From: Roseburia sp. CAG:303 | GTDB taxonomy: Bacteria; Bacillota; Clostridia; Lachnospirales; Lachnospiraceae | DNA length: 42,295 bases | Assembly: GCA_000437755.1 (NCBI GenBank) | Contig: FR900157.1 | Location: forward strand, 2,003-44,297 | Direction: 5' to 3' | Part shown: positions 8,451 through 16,902 of the stretch, in pieces | How the letters are laid out: every line of letters begins with the position of its first letter | How positions within the stretch are numbered: the first letter of the stretch is position 1 | Notes under the pieces: model-generated | Database searches by the model: none | The model's input: only the letters and a program-made list of their open reading frames with translations | Told to the model about the DNA's origin: nothing | Translations under genes and position numbers: made by a program

Positions 8451-9302
8451 TTAGTTTTCTGTGAGTCGGATCCCGTTTTCCCTGATTTCGATTTTTCTTT
8501 CCCGATACAGTCTGCCTACAGCCCGCTTAAAGGCCGCCTTACTCATGTGAAAGTCCCTCTCTATCAGCTGCGGTGATGCCTTGTCGTTATACGGAAGCAC
8601 TCCGTCGTACTCCTGTATTACCCGCAAAACAGCTTCTGCATCCTTGTCCATCTGTTCATATGCTTTCTGGCGGATGCTCAGGTTAATCTTTCCATCTTCC
8701 CTGACATTCGTTACTCTCGCCGTAATTCTCTGACCGACTCTGAGTCTTTCATGTATCTCTTTTTCAGGTATCATGGCAGCATACTCACCATCTACTGCCA
8801 CAAATGCCCCAAGGCCTTCTTTTATTTCGTAAATGATACCCTCCACGATATCATCTTTTTCGTAATCCCCGGCAATCTTCATGTATTTGTATACATCCAT
8901 GGTTGCCGCAAGTCTGGATGATTTATCAATATACAGTGCCACCAGATATTCTTCACCGACCATGACTCTGCAGGTCTGCTCCTTAAATGGCAGGAACAGG
9001 TCTTTTTCAAGTCCCCAGTCAAGAAATGCACCGATCTTTGTCACATCATTTACCTTCAGGACTGCCAGCTCTCCTACCGTAAGTTTCGGATGTGCGGTAG
9101 TAGCAATCAGTCTGTCTTTGGAATCACGATAAATAAATACTTTCACCGCATCGCCCGGCTTTGCATTTTCCGGAACCTGTTTTATCGGAAGAAGCACTCT
9201 CTCAGCTTCCCCGCTCTTATTTTCTCTATCTTCTGCCAGATATACACCAAAATCTGTTTTCTTTACTATAGTAAGTGTCTGATATTTTCCTAATTCGATC
9301 AT
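8451..9302 (-). CDS. cvfB: CvfB/YitL-like S1 RNA-binding protein
   Basis: Predicted RNA-binding protein with tandem S1/OB modules and a C-terminal winged helix, the layout known for S. aureus CvfB. Seen: an N-terminal S1-like segment ending in GAFLDWGLEKDLFLPFKEQ, a second S1 domain at about 145-215 (GIIYEIKEGLGAFV and RVTNVREDGKINLS), and a basic helix-rich end (about 225-283, with MSKAAFKRAVGRLYRERKIEI). Length is 283 residues. GGAGG lies 5 nt before the ATG. Its promoter must lie in the short gap after the tRNA. Confidence 0.9.
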   Translation of the reverse strand: MIELGKYQTLTIVKKTDFGVYLAEDRENKSGEAERVLLPIKQVPENAKPGDAVKVFIYRDSKDRLIATTAHPKLTVGELAVLKVNDVTKIGAFLDWGLEKDLFLPFKEQTCRVMVGEEYLVALYIDKSSRLAATMDVYKYMKIAGDYEKDDIVEGIIYEIKEGLGAFVAVDGEYAAMIPEKEIHERLRVGQRITARVTNVREDGKINLSIRQKAYEQMDKDAEAVLRVIQEYDGVLPYNDKASPQLIERDFHMSKAAFKRAVGRLYRERKIEIRENGIRLTEN

Positions 9303-9364
9303 TCCGTCCTCCTTGTACTATACCGGATATTCTCTCTATCCGGAAATTTTCTGTTTTAAAGTTC

Positions 9365-9393
9365 AAAAAAAGCAGCTTCTCTGAAGCTGCTTT
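9365..9393 (-). terminator. Terminator after tRNA-Gln
   Basis: An 11-bp perfect stem (9369-9379 with 9383-9393) with a 3-nt loop, followed on the minus strand by a run of T, begins 5 nt past the tRNA 3' end. Confidence 0.9.
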
Positions 9394-9397
9394 CTAA

Positions 9398-9470
9398 CTG
9401 GCCCACAAGGATTCGAACCTTGAAAATGCTGGAGTCAGAGTCCAGTGCCTTACCATTTGGCGATGGGCCA
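9398..9470 (-). tRNA. tRNA-Gln (anticodon CUG)
   Basis: The minus strand folds into a full cloverleaf of 73 nt. The acceptor stem is TGGCCCA/TGGGCCA with discriminator G. The D arm is closed by GCC/GGC, the anticodon stem is CTGGA/TCCAG with loop CTCTGAC (anticodon CTG), the variable loop CATTTT has six bases, and the T arm is CAAGG/CCTTG with loop TTCGAAT. CCA is not encoded. The UGG start and discriminator G73 fit glutamine tRNAs. The gene stands alone with its own terminator. Confidence 0.96.
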
Positions 9471-9526
9471 TTGTCCTGACGACAAAATGTATTATAGCAC
9501 AGTCTCAGAAAAATGCAAGTACTTTT

Positions 9527-10717
9527 TTAAATTTTTTTCAAAATTTTTTTCAGAAGCAGAAATGCTACCTCTTCCTTGCTCATAATCGGCATTTCTTCCA
9601 CATCATCTGCGGTGATAAACGTGACGATATTCGTATCTGCTCCGAATCCTGCCCCTTCCTGTTTCAAATTATTTGCCACAATCATATCCGCTTTTTTCTT
9701 CAAAAGCTTCTTTCTGGAATTTTCGATCATGTTCTGTGTTTCCATGGAGAATCCACAGATAAACTGTCCCGGCTTCTTATGCTCCCCAATGTAACCAAGG
9801 ATATCATCCGTCCGTTCAAGCCGGATGCTCATATCATTCTCCTGCTTCTTTATCTTTTCCTCTGCCGGATTTACCGGACGGTAATCGGCAACGGCTGCCG
9901 CTTTGATGATAATATCCTGTTCTTCCATGCAGTCTCTGACCGCATCGAACATATCCTGTGCGGAAATAACCGGCACAACATTGACAAAAAGCGGCGGTGT
10001 CAATGCGGACTTTCCTGTAATCAATGTTACATCTGCGCCTCTTAACATGGCATTCTCTGCAATGGCATAACCCATTTTCCCGGTGGAGTGGTTGGATATA
10101 TATCTTACCGGATCGATCTTTTCCATCGTTGCACCTGCCGTCACAAGGACTTTCTTTCCCGCCAGATCTTTTTCAAATGCAATCTCCCTTAAAATATAAT
10201 CTAACAGTACCTGTTCGGACGGCATCTTTCCGATTCCATCGTCCCCGCAGGCGAGATGACCCGTATCCGGTGTAATCACTTCCATGCCAAAGCGTCTGAG
10301 TTTGTCCATATTGTCCTGCACGATCGGGTTCAGATACATATGGGTATTCATCGCCGGTGCAATAATTTTTTTACAGCTGCATGCCATTACCGTGGTTGTA
10401 AGCATATCATCTGCTATGCCGTTCGCTATCTTTCCTATTACATTGGCAGATGCCGGTGCAACCAGCACCAGATCGGTTTCCTTCGCCAGCGATACATGCT
10501 CCACATTGTACTGGAAATTACGATCGAAGGTATCGATCAGGCATTTATTTCCGGTCAGTGTTTCAAATGTAATCGGATTTATGAAATTAGTTGCATTTGC
10601 GGTCATAAGAACCGTAACCTTTGCATGAAGTTTTCCAAGCATACTGGCAAGATTTGCTATCTTGTATGCCGCAATGCTCCCTGTTACCGCCAGTACGATA
10701 TTTTTTCCTTTTAACAT
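9527..10717 (-). CDS. coaBC: Bifunctional phosphopantothenoylcysteine decarboxylase / phosphopantothenate-cysteine ligase
   Basis: Catalyses two consecutive coenzyme A steps: condensation of 4'-phosphopantothenate with cysteine (CoaB, C-terminal) and decarboxylation to 4'-phosphopantetheine (CoaC, N-terminal, FMN). CoaC spans about 1-180 with TGSIAAYK, the catalytic His in NVEHVSLAKE, and the substrate-clamp motif PAMNTHMY. CoaB spans about 185-396 with GATMEKIDPVRYISN, the KAAAVADYRP motif and the FSMET segment. Length of 396 is standard. It starts 10 nt after coaX with an AAGGAG site, so two successive enzymes of the pathway flank it on one transcript. The stop lies just upstream of a T-rich stretch near 9500. 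Confidence 0.96.
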   Translation of the reverse strand: MLKGKNIVLAVTGSIAAYKIANLASMLGKLHAKVTVLMTANATNFINPITFETLTGNKCLIDTFDRNFQYNVEHVSLAKETDLVLVAPASANVIGKIANGIADDMLTTTVMACSCKKIIAPAMNTHMYLNPIVQDNMDKLRRFGMEVITPDTGHLACGDDGIGKMPSEQVLLDYILREIAFEKDLAGKKVLVTAGATMEKIDPVRYISNHSTGKMGYAIAENAMLRGADVTLITGKSALTPPLFVNVVPVISAQDMFDAVRDCMEEQDIIIKAAAVADYRPVNPAEEKIKKQENDMSIRLERTDDILGYIGEHKKPGQFICGFSMETQNMIENSRKKLLKKKADMIVANNLKQEGAGFGADTNIVTFITADDVEEMPIMSKEEVAFLLLKKILKKI

Positions 10718-10727
10718 ATTTTTCTCC

Positions 10728-11498
10728 TTAATGTTCCGTCTGCAAATCGTATATAATCTTAAGACCTTTTAACAGTAGTTCCTGATCTTCGATAATTTCA
10801 TGCCGGCAGCATGGAATTATTACTCCTGCCAGTCCGCCGGTTGCAATAATCTTACACGGATAGCCGAGTTCTTCCTGCATTCTGTCAATCATGCCGTCCA
10901 GACATGCCGCATGCCCGAATATAATACCGCTCTTCATGCAGTCCACCGTATTTTTGCCGATGCATTTCGCCGGTGCCGCAAAATCTACCTTGGAAAGCTG
11001 TGCAGCCTTTGCCGCCAGGGAATCTGCTGAAACCTTGACTCCCGGCATAATACATCCTCCGATATAATTACCATGTCTGTCCACAACACTCATGGTTGTC
11101 GCCGTTCCGATATCGATCACGATAAACGGTGCTTTGTATTCCCGGACTGCCGCCACTGCATCCACGATCATATCACTTCCAACCTGTCTCGGATTATCCA
11201 TCACGATATTCAGACCGGTACGGATTCCGGAGCCTACGATATATGGTGTAACCCCAATCAGTTTCTCCACCGCAGCCTTCAATACATTTACCAGCGGCGG
11301 AACAACCGACGATATAATCGCCCCGTTAATCTCATCCCCATGTATCTGGTACAGCTCCAGCACCGTCTTAAACAGGCAGAAATACTCCAGTTCCGTCTTA
11401 GATAAATCCGTCGCTATTCTTTCCTCAAAATAAATCTTCTCATCATCAATACAGCCAATCACTATATTCGTATTTCCCATGTCAATCGCTAATATCAT
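10728..11498 (-). CDS. coaX: Type III pantothenate kinase
   Basis: Phosphorylates pantothenate, the first step of coenzyme A synthesis; CoaX enzymes need a monovalent cation. The protein opens with the ASKHA phosphate-1 motif MILAIDMGNTN and has VIDIGTATTMSVVD as its second nucleotide motif and GGCIMPGVKVS as the CoaX-typical loop. The open frame extends 68 codons further upstream, but that part is low-complexity and unlike the family. The ATG at 11498 has AGGAAG about 10 nt before it and gives the standard 256 residues. It is first in the coaX-coaBC operon. Confidence 0.95.
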   Translation of the reverse strand: MILAIDMGNTNIVIGCIDDEKIYFEERIATDLSKTELEYFCLFKTVLELYQIHGDEINGAIISSVVPPLVNVLKAAVEKLIGVTPYIVGSGIRTGLNIVMDNPRQVGSDMIVDAVAAVREYKAPFIVIDIGTATTMSVVDRHGNYIGGCIMPGVKVSADSLAAKAAQLSKVDFAAPAKCIGKNTVDCMKSGIIFGHAACLDGMIDRMQEELGYPCKIIATGGLAGVIIPCCRHEIIEDQELLLKGLKIIYDLQTEH

Positions 11499-11595
11499 AC
11501 CTGACTTACTTCCTTTTCTTCTGTCATTATCTTTTTCTATATATTGCCTATTTTTTTTTGATTTGTCAAGTCTTCTGACGCACAAATATTTTTTT

Positions 11596-11626
11596 ATACA
11601 GAAAAGGAGTATGTCAGACATACTCC
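11596..11626 (-). terminator. Second hairpin/terminator upstream of coaX
   Basis: A perfect inverted repeat GGAGTATGTC / GACATACTCC around one base (11606-11626) is followed on the minus strand by TTTTCTGTATAAAAAAAT. It lies about 75 nt past the stronger terminator. It could also act in the other direction or as an operator. Confidence 0.5.
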
Positions 11627-11700
11627 AGTTTCTATATATATGTATAATGTGAGGGAAAGTATTTGAGCAGTTTTCTGCCCTTTCTTGCGGTATTGTCCGC

Positions 11701-11744
11701 AAAAAAAGAACGAAGTCATCCCTTGCTCAGGAACATCTTCGTTC
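11701..11744 (-). terminator. Terminator of the nfnA-gltA-yesL operon
   Basis: Stem GAACGAAG / CTTCGTTC (11708-11715 with 11737-11744), a 21-nt loop, then seven T on the minus strand. It lies 50 nt past the stop at 11795. Confidence 0.85.
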
Positions 11745-11794
11745 TCTGCCTTTATTATACTCAATCTTCTGAAAAATGTAAAGACCTTTTTTAT

Positions 11795-12520
11795 TTATTC
11801 GTCAAAATGTTTTTCTGAAAATGTATCCAGTTCTTCCTGGCTATAACCGAGGACATAATCCGGATCTTCTTCCTCCTCTTCCATATAATAATGGAACAGC
11901 TTTTTGTAAAGATAACTCTGCATAAATGCATGAAGTCCGAAAGAAATCAGCGGGAACAGGATGAATAGCCCCAGAAACCAGCCTGACAGGATGATTCCCA
12001 GGCAGCCTCCGAAGATCACACCCGTAAATAATACACTTTCCGCTGCCAGTCCCGGATGCTCTGTCAGCATCTGGAATACTGTCGGGATGAGTTCTTTGAT
12101 CGTAATGTCAAATCTTGCAATCAGTGGAAAAAGCATATTTGCAATCAGGGCATTTGCAATGAGCAGCAGAACCGTCCCGATACGCATAATGATTCCAAAT
12201 GCACCTGACATACTGTTAAATACGTATAAGGTATTTAAAAACAATGCCGCCGTAATCAATAGTTCCGGAAGCCATATCGCCGTGGATATCAGGAAATTAT
12301 CCCGGAAAGCCCGGAAATAATCCCCGAAGAAGCTGAATTCCCTCTCGTCAATCATTTTGTTGAACACCGTATACATCGCAGTTGCAGAAGCTCCGATGGT
12401 AATAACCGGAATACTGGTAATGATGAATAACAGATTCATCAGAAAAACCCAGCCGATCTTCTTGCAAAAGGTGTAAAACGAATTATTTAAATCTAATAAG
12501 TCTTTCAGTTTTTCTTTCAT
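11795..12520 (-). CDS. YesL-like DUF624 membrane protein
   Basis: A 241-residue polytopic membrane protein. Five or six hydrophobic segments are visible (about 22-45, 72-95, 103-128, 150-175 and 178-200). The N-terminal block with ITIGASATAMYTVF and the FRDNFLISTAIW stretch is typical of the DUF624/YesL family, which is common in Firmicutes and of unknown function; some members lie beside sugar-utilisation genes. Here it follows gltA by 3 nt, which suggests co-transcription with the nfnA-gltA pair but says little about its job. The C terminus is acidic (EEEEEDPDY). Confidence 0.8.
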   Translation of the reverse strand: MKEKLKDLLDLNNSFYTFCKKIGWVFLMNLLFIITSIPVITIGASATAMYTVFNKMIDEREFSFFGDYFRAFRDNFLISTAIWLPELLITAALFLNTLYVFNSMSGAFGIIMRIGTVLLLIANALIANMLFPLIARFDITIKELIPTVFQMLTEHPGLAAESVLFTGVIFGGCLGIILSGWFLGLFILFPLISFGLHAFMQSYLYKKLFHYYMEEEEEDPDYVLGYSQEELDTFSEKHFDE

Positions 12521-12523
12521 ATT

Positions 12524-13915
12524 TTATTTCGCCTTAATATATTCATCGATTGCCTGTGCTGCAGTCTTTCCTGCACCCATGGCAAGGATAACGGTTGCTG
12601 CACCTGTTACGGCATCTCCACCGGCATAAATGCCTTCTCTGGAAGTAAGTCCGGTCTCTTCTTCGACGATGATTCCGCCCCATTTCTGCGTATCAAGACC
12701 TTCTGTGGTATTCTTAATGAGCGGATTCGGAGATGTTCCAAGTGCCATGATCACGCAGTCTACCGGAATCTCAAATTCAGAACCCTCTTTTACGATAGGT
12801 CTTCTTCTTCCGGATGCATCCGGCTCACCTAATTCCATCTCTACGCATCTGATTCCGCCTACGAAACGGTTCTCATCTGCAAGAATTTCTACCGGATTGG
12901 TCAGGAATTTAAATATAATTCCTTCTTCCTCTGCGTGTTCTACTTCTTCTGCTCTTGCCGGAAGTTCTTCCCTGGAACGTCTGTAAATAATGTATACTTC
13001 TTCTGCTCCCAGTCTTAATGCGGAACGTGCTGCATCCATGGCAACGTTTCCGCCGCCGACTACGGCTACCTTTTTGCTCTGTTTAATCGGAGTATCCGCA
13101 TCTTCCTCGTATGCTTTCATAAGGTTTACTCTGGTCAGGAATTCGTTTGCAGAATAAACACCCTTTAAGTTCTCGCCCGGAATATTCATGAATTTTGGAA
13201 GGCCCGCACCGGATCCGATGAATACTGCTTCAAATCCATATTCTTCCTTCAGTTCATCGATGGATAAAACCTTACCGATAACCATATTGGTTTCTACTTT
13301 TACACCGAGTTCCTTTAATCCGTCGATTTCTTTCTGTACGATGGACTTTGGAAGACGAAATTCCGGAATACCGTATACCAGTACACCGCCGGCTAAATGA
13401 AGTGCTTCAAAAACAGTAACTTCATATCCCAGTTTTGCCAGATCGCCCGCACAGGTAAGTCCGGAAGGTCCAGAACCGATAATTGCTACCTTATGTCCGT
13501 TTGACTGCGGTTTCACTGCATGTTCTTTTGCATTTTCATTATGATAATCTGCAACAAATCTTTCCAAACGTCCGATTCCCACCGGTTCGCCCTTGATTCC
13601 ACGCACACATTTTCCTTCGCACTGTGATTCCTGCGGACATACACGGCCGCAGACAGCAGGAAGTGAGCTTGATTTTGCAATGATCTGGTATGCTTCTTCA
13701 AAATTACCTTCTGCTACTTCTTTGATAAAATCAGGAATATCGATTCTTACCGGGCATCCTGCCACACAATTTCTTGTTTTGCAATGCAGGCATCTCTGTG
13801 CCTCGTCGATCGCCTGTTCTTTGGTATAACCCAGTGCCACTTCCTTAAAATTCTTATTACGGACCTGTGGATCCTGTACCGGCATTTCATTCTTCTTTAA
13901 TGACATATTCGGCAT
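12524..13915 (-). CDS. gltA: GltA/NfnB-type FAD-dependent NAD(P)H oxidoreductase (glutamate synthase small-subunit-like)
   Basis: Flavoprotein of the glutamate synthase beta / NfnB / SudA group, expected to bind two 4Fe-4S clusters, FAD and NAD(P)H. The N-terminal cluster region has CLHCKTRNCVAGCP and CGRVCPQESQCEGKC. An FAD dinucleotide fold follows (AIIGSGPSGLTCAGDLA), then an NADPH fold (AVVGGGNVAMDAARSAL), and at the end the FAD-binding GIYAGGDAVTGAATVI. The ATG at 13915 gives 463 residues, lies 1 nt after the nfnA stop and has AGGAGG inside the end of nfnA, so the pair is tightly coupled. Together they resemble NfnAB (electron bifurcation between NADH, NADPH and ferredoxin) or a sulfide dehydrogenase. 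No large glutamate synthase subunit is nearby, so true glutamate synthase activity is unlikely from this window alone. Confidence 0.88.
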   Translation of the reverse strand: MPNMSLKKNEMPVQDPQVRNKNFKEVALGYTKEQAIDEAQRCLHCKTRNCVAGCPVRIDIPDFIKEVAEGNFEEAYQIIAKSSSLPAVCGRVCPQESQCEGKCVRGIKGEPVGIGRLERFVADYHNENAKEHAVKPQSNGHKVAIIGSGPSGLTCAGDLAKLGYEVTVFEALHLAGGVLVYGIPEFRLPKSIVQKEIDGLKELGVKVETNMVIGKVLSIDELKEEYGFEAVFIGSGAGLPKFMNIPGENLKGVYSANEFLTRVNLMKAYEEDADTPIKQSKKVAVVGGGNVAMDAARSALRLGAEEVYIIYRRSREELPARAEEVEHAEEEGIIFKFLTNPVEILADENRFVGGIRCVEMELGEPDASGRRRPIVKEGSEFEIPVDCVIMALGTSPNPLIKNTTEGLDTQKWGGIIVEEETGLTSREGIYAGGDAVTGAATVILAMGAGKTAAQAIDEYIKAK

Positions 13916-13916
13916 G

Positions 13917-14759
13917 TTACTGTACCTCCTTTGCAAATAAATTGCATGTTTCCTCTCTCTTGTGCTGTTCAAAAGGTTTATACATCGAACCTCTCTCCAT
14001 TGCTTCATCGAAATCTACCTGATGTCCGTCAAAATCCGGTCCGTCCACGCAGGCGAATTTTGTCTCTCCACCAACGGTCAGTCTGCATCCGCCGCACATG
14101 CCTGTACCATCTACCATGATCGGGTTCATGCTGACAACGGTCTTGATTCCGTATTCTTTGGTCAGGGCAGCTACGAATTTCATCATGATCAACGGTCCGA
14201 TGGCGATGACTTCATCGTACTTTTCGCCACTTTCTATCAGTTCTTTTAATGCATTGGTAACAAGTCCCTTTGTTCCCCATGTGCCGTCATCTGACATACG
14301 CACAAATTTATCACTTACTTTATCAAAATCTTCTTCCAGAATGACAAGATCCTTTCCCCGGAAACCAACGATGGAGTGTACTTCTGCACCGAGTCCGTGA
14401 AGTTTCTTTGCGATCGGATATGCAATGGCACTTCCGACACCACCGCCGACTACTGCCACTTTCTTTAATCCTTCCAGTTCAGATGCTGTACCAAGCGGTC
14501 CTACGAAATCCTGGATAAATTCTCCTTCTTCTAAATGACCGAGTTTTTCGGTGGTAGCACCTACCTTCTGGAAAATGATGGTCACGATTCCGGCTTCTCT
14601 GTCGTAATCAGCGATCGTAAGTGGAATACGTTCTCCCTCTTCATCTGTCCTCAAAATAATAAACTGTCCCGGTTCTGCTTTTTTTGCAACCAATGGAGCT
14701 TCGATGTCCATACGGGTAACAGTAGGATTCAGTTCAATCTTTTTTATGATCTTATACAT
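13917..14759 (-). CDS. nfnA: NfnA/SudB-type ferredoxin-NADP reductase subunit
   Basis: FAD and 2Fe-2S subunit that pairs with the following GltA/NfnB-like protein. An N-terminal FAD-binding beta barrel (about 1-95, with PGQFIILRTDEEGERIPLTI) is followed by an NAD-binding fold (KVAVVGGGVGSAIAYPIAK) and a C-terminal cluster loop GTGMCGGCRLTVGGETKFACVDGP, carrying three cysteines and an acidic residue as in NfnA. The ATG at 14759 is preferred to a GTG at 14768, because the GTG lies inside the ribosome site AGAGGTG. 280 residues. First gene of the operon, behind a -35/-10 pair at 14827-14855. Confidence 0.87.
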   Translation of the reverse strand: MYKIIKKIELNPTVTRMDIEAPLVAKKAEPGQFIILRTDEEGERIPLTIADYDREAGIVTIIFQKVGATTEKLGHLEEGEFIQDFVGPLGTASELEGLKKVAVVGGGVGSAIAYPIAKKLHGLGAEVHSIVGFRGKDLVILEEDFDKVSDKFVRMSDDGTWGTKGLVTNALKELIESGEKYDEVIAIGPLIMMKFVAALTKEYGIKTVVSMNPIMVDGTGMCGGCRLTVGGETKFACVDGPDFDGHQVDFDEAMERGSMYKPFEQHKREETCNLFAKEVQ

Positions 14760-14826
14760 AAGATTCACCTCTCACCTTTCACATTACTACTAAATATATT
14801 CTTTCGTGTCTGCACACCATTTATTA

Positions 14827-14855
14827 ATATTATCATACTTCCCTTCTAAATTCAA
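14827..14855 (-). promoter_or_regulatory. SigA-type promoter of nfnA-gltA
   Basis: Minus-strand -35 TTGAAT (14850-14855) and -10 TAATAT (14827-14832), 17 bp apart, about 68 nt before the nfnA ATG. Confidence 0.6.
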
Positions 14856-15112
14856 CTGTTACATATCTTTTCATTTTCTTAATTTTCTGAAAACTACTTT
14901 GTTTTTATTGTTATTTTCAGTATTATTCATATTTAATTCATATTTTATTTAATGATGTTTTACACCATTCCCATGATTTATTAACCATTGTTTTCTATAC
15001 TTTAATCATCGAAATGAAACAGTTATCAATTCGATATTTTTCATAATAGGGTCTTGGCACTGTTGTGAGTGCTGGACTTCCTCCCTTTTTTATTATACAA
15101 CCAATTATAACC

Positions 15113-15145
15113 AAAAAAAGATGCACCCTTGAATGCATCTTTTTT
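15113..15145 (-). terminator. Terminator of the GNAT gene (probably bidirectional)
   Basis: An A/T-flanked stem AAAAAGATGCA / TGCATCTTTTT with an 8-nt loop begins 3 nt after the stop at 15148. T runs exist on both strands. Confidence 0.85.
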
Positions 15146-15147
15146 AT

Positions 15148-15594
15148 TTATATAGATTTGTCCATCCAGCGGATCGTGATTCCCAGTTTCTCAGCCAATT
15201 TCACGGACGCTCTGTTTTCCGGCTCAATGCACGCAATGATTTCTTCCGGTTCCAGCTCCAGATATTCACGGGCATATTCGAGTATTCCCTGGCAGGCTTC
15301 ATAAGCATATCCCTGATGCTGGTACTTTGCGGCAAGCATATACCCCAGAACAAACTCCCCGTTCTCATTGACTTCGAGTCCTGCCCTGCCTAAGAGTTCC
15401 CCGTCCGTTTTCCTTTCCAGCAGCCATATCCCAAATCCATAAAAACAGTATACATTCCGATAATAGGACTGGGTATATACCTTTTCTTCCTCCGGATCAG
15501 AAAATAATGCTTCCATATATTCTGTAACCCTTGGATCTTCATAGAGAAGGTAGATCCTGTCCACATCCTGCACGGTCATCTCGCGCAGAATCAT
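15148..15594 (-). CDS. GNAT family N-acetyltransferase (RimJ/RimL-like)
   Basis: Predicted acetyl-CoA dependent N-acetyltransferase of 148 residues. The N terminus MILREMTVQDVDRIYLLYED is the usual GNAT start. A core strand is followed by GYMLAAKYQHQGYAYEACQG, which matches the Q/R-x-x-G-x-A acetyl-CoA loop, and the C-terminal CIEPENRASVKLAEKLGI is a strong signature of the ribosomal-protein-type subgroup. The substrate is unknown. It starts 21 nt after the HAD phosphatase gene with a GGGAG site, so it is likely co-transcribed. Confidence 0.88.
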   Translation of the reverse strand: MILREMTVQDVDRIYLLYEDPRVTEYMEALFSDPEEEKVYTQSYYRNVYCFYGFGIWLLERKTDGELLGRAGLEVNENGEFVLGYMLAAKYQHQGYAYEACQGILEYAREYLELEPEEIIACIEPENRASVKLAEKLGITIRWMDKSI

Positions 15595-15615
15595 GCGTTC
15601 CGTCTCCCATGCTCT

Positions 15616-16296
15616 TCATGGCTCACCAAAATGATGGTTATGCACCATGCACAGAAACGATTCATCCAGAGATGAAAATGATTCAAACAGATAATCGGCT
15701 CCGGATAAATCCTGTTCGCCGGAATTGGGATTGAGAAACCCCAGGCATGCCATTCCGGCTGACACCGCCGCTTTCACTCCGTTCCCCGAATCTTCAATGA
15801 CCAGACATTCTTCCGGTTTTACTTCGAGCAGTTTTGCTGCTTCCAGAAAGATATCCGGGTTTGGCTTTGGATGCTCCAGCTCCATGCCGCTTACGATCCG
15901 GTCGAAACAGTCTGCAATCCCCAGTCTTTTGATATTCTGGAGAATTTTTTCTCTTTTGGAAGAGGATGCAACCGCCAGAAGATAGCCTGCCTGCTTCCAC
16001 TCCCGGACACATTCCGCTGCTCCCGGTATGGGTGGATATCCGTCTTTTTCTACCAGTTCCTGAAGAACTGCATCATTTAATTTCAGCAAATCATCCGCCG
16101 TGTATTCCACAATATGAAAATCATCCACAACACGTTTCCACATATACGCAATGGTTGAACCGATAAACTGTTTATAATATTCATATTCCAATGTGATATT
16201 GCAATATTTTTCCAGTGTAATACAGTTTGACTTAAAATGGATGGGTTCGCTGTCTACCAGCACCCCATCCATATCAAATAAAATGGCTTTTAGCAT
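15616..16296 (-). CDS. HAD-superfamily phosphatase, beta-phosphoglucomutase-like
   Basis: Haloacid-dehalogenase fold hydrolase or mutase of 226 residues. Motif I is DMDGVLVDSEP (residues 8-18: nucleophile Asp plus the acid-base Asp). A helical cap follows, then motif II serine in AVASSSKREK, motif III lysine in PKPNPDIFLEAA, and motif IV VIEDSGNGVKAA. This is the beta-phosphoglucomutase / phosphoglycolate-phosphatase subfamily and the substrate cannot be fixed from sequence. It overlaps the 3' end of the cyclophilin gene by 7 nt, which points to coupling. Confidence 0.9.
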   Translation of the reverse strand: MLKAILFDMDGVLVDSEPIHFKSNCITLEKYCNITLEYEYYKQFIGSTIAYMWKRVVDDFHIVEYTADDLLKLNDAVLQELVEKDGYPPIPGAAECVREWKQAGYLLAVASSSKREKILQNIKRLGIADCFDRIVSGMELEHPKPNPDIFLEAAKLLEVKPEECLVIEDSGNGVKAAVSAGMACLGFLNPNSGEQDLSGADYLFESFSSLDESFLCMVHNHHFGEP

Positions 16297-16817
16297 TTTT
16301 CCGGCTCCGGATATGCAACACCAAATGTTTCTACGGTTACTTTCTTTATCTTCTGCGGATCTAATGGTCTGTCACTGTAATCGGTCGGAACTTCTGCAAT
16401 CTTATTGACAATATCCATTCCTTCGGTTACTTTACCAAATGCTGCATATTCACCATCCAGATGCGGTGCTGCCTTATGCATGATGAAGAACTGTGATCCT
16501 GCAGAATCCGGATGCATAGCACGAGCCATGGATAACACACCTTCGGTATGTTCAAGTGAATTTTCCACACCATTATGTGCAAATTCTCCCTTTATGCTGT
16601 AACCAGGGCCGCCCATTCCGGTTCCTTCCGGACATCCGCCCTGAATCATGAATCCATTGATTACTCTGTGAAAAATAAGTCCATCATAAAAGCCCTTATT
16701 TACCAGGCTGATAAAGTTATTTACTGTATTTTCTGCTATTTCCGGATAAAGTTCTGCCTTTATCACATCACCATTTTCCATTTCAAATGTTACAATCGGG
16801 TTCTTCTTTTCTGACAT
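16290..16817 (-). CDS. ppiB: Cyclophilin-type peptidyl-prolyl cis-trans isomerase
   Basis: Cytoplasmic prolyl isomerase that helps protein folding. The active-site stretch FHRVINGFMIQGG, then GYSIKGEF and the substrate-pocket sequence SMARAMHPDSAGSQFFIM are all intact. It has no signal peptide. The ATG at 16817 is chosen because GGAGGA lies just before it, while the upstream in-frame ATG at 16829 lies before that site. 175 residues. The leader between it and the TPM gene contains unusually stable competing hairpins (see the separate entry). Confidence 0.94.
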   Translation of the reverse strand: MSEKKNPIVTFEMENGDVIKAELYPEIAENTVNNFISLVNKGFYDGLIFHRVINGFMIQGGCPEGTGMGGPGYSIKGEFAHNGVENSLEHTEGVLSMARAMHPDSAGSQFFIMHKAAPHLDGEYAAFGKVTEGMDIVNKIAEVPTDYSDRPLDPQKIKKVTVETFGVAYPEPEKC

Positions 16818-16902
16818 AATTTCCTCCATTCTGCTGTCACTCTTATATTATGATGCCAGTGCCAAACGTTCAAATGCAGTTCCTGCCTGCATGATAAGGA
16901 TT

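Larger units (their letters stand above)
11499..11794 (-). other. Intergenic region with two tandem terminators and a possible coaX promoter
   Basis: No gene is seen in this 296-nt stretch. Two hairpins with T tracts (listed separately) stop leftward transcription from the YesL-like gene. Between them and coaX the minus strand has TTGACA (11564-11569) ahead of an AT-rich run ending in TATATAG. The best -10 at 17 bp, CAATAT, is poor, so the coaX promoter is probable but not fixed to the base. Confidence 0.5.
14760..15147. other. 388-nt gene-free region between the GNAT and nfnA genes
   Basis: No coding region is supported. It holds the nfnA promoter (14827-14855), a terminator for the GNAT gene (15113-15145), and in the middle a plus-strand stretch with two possible stem-loops: ATCGAA/TTCGAT at 15008-15035, and TTGGCACT/AGTGCTGG at 15054-15075. 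A T-rich run follows at 15086. The remainder is very AT-rich. Confidence 0.6.

Noticed and set aside
11499..11702. N-terminal extension of coaX by 68 codons
   Set aside because: It lies in the terminator and promoter region, is unlike CoaX, and a good start with a ribosome site exists at 11498.
12524..14759. True glutamate synthase (GOGAT) operon
   Set aside because: Only the small-subunit-like flavoprotein is present, paired with an NfnA-type protein; no large subunit is in the window.
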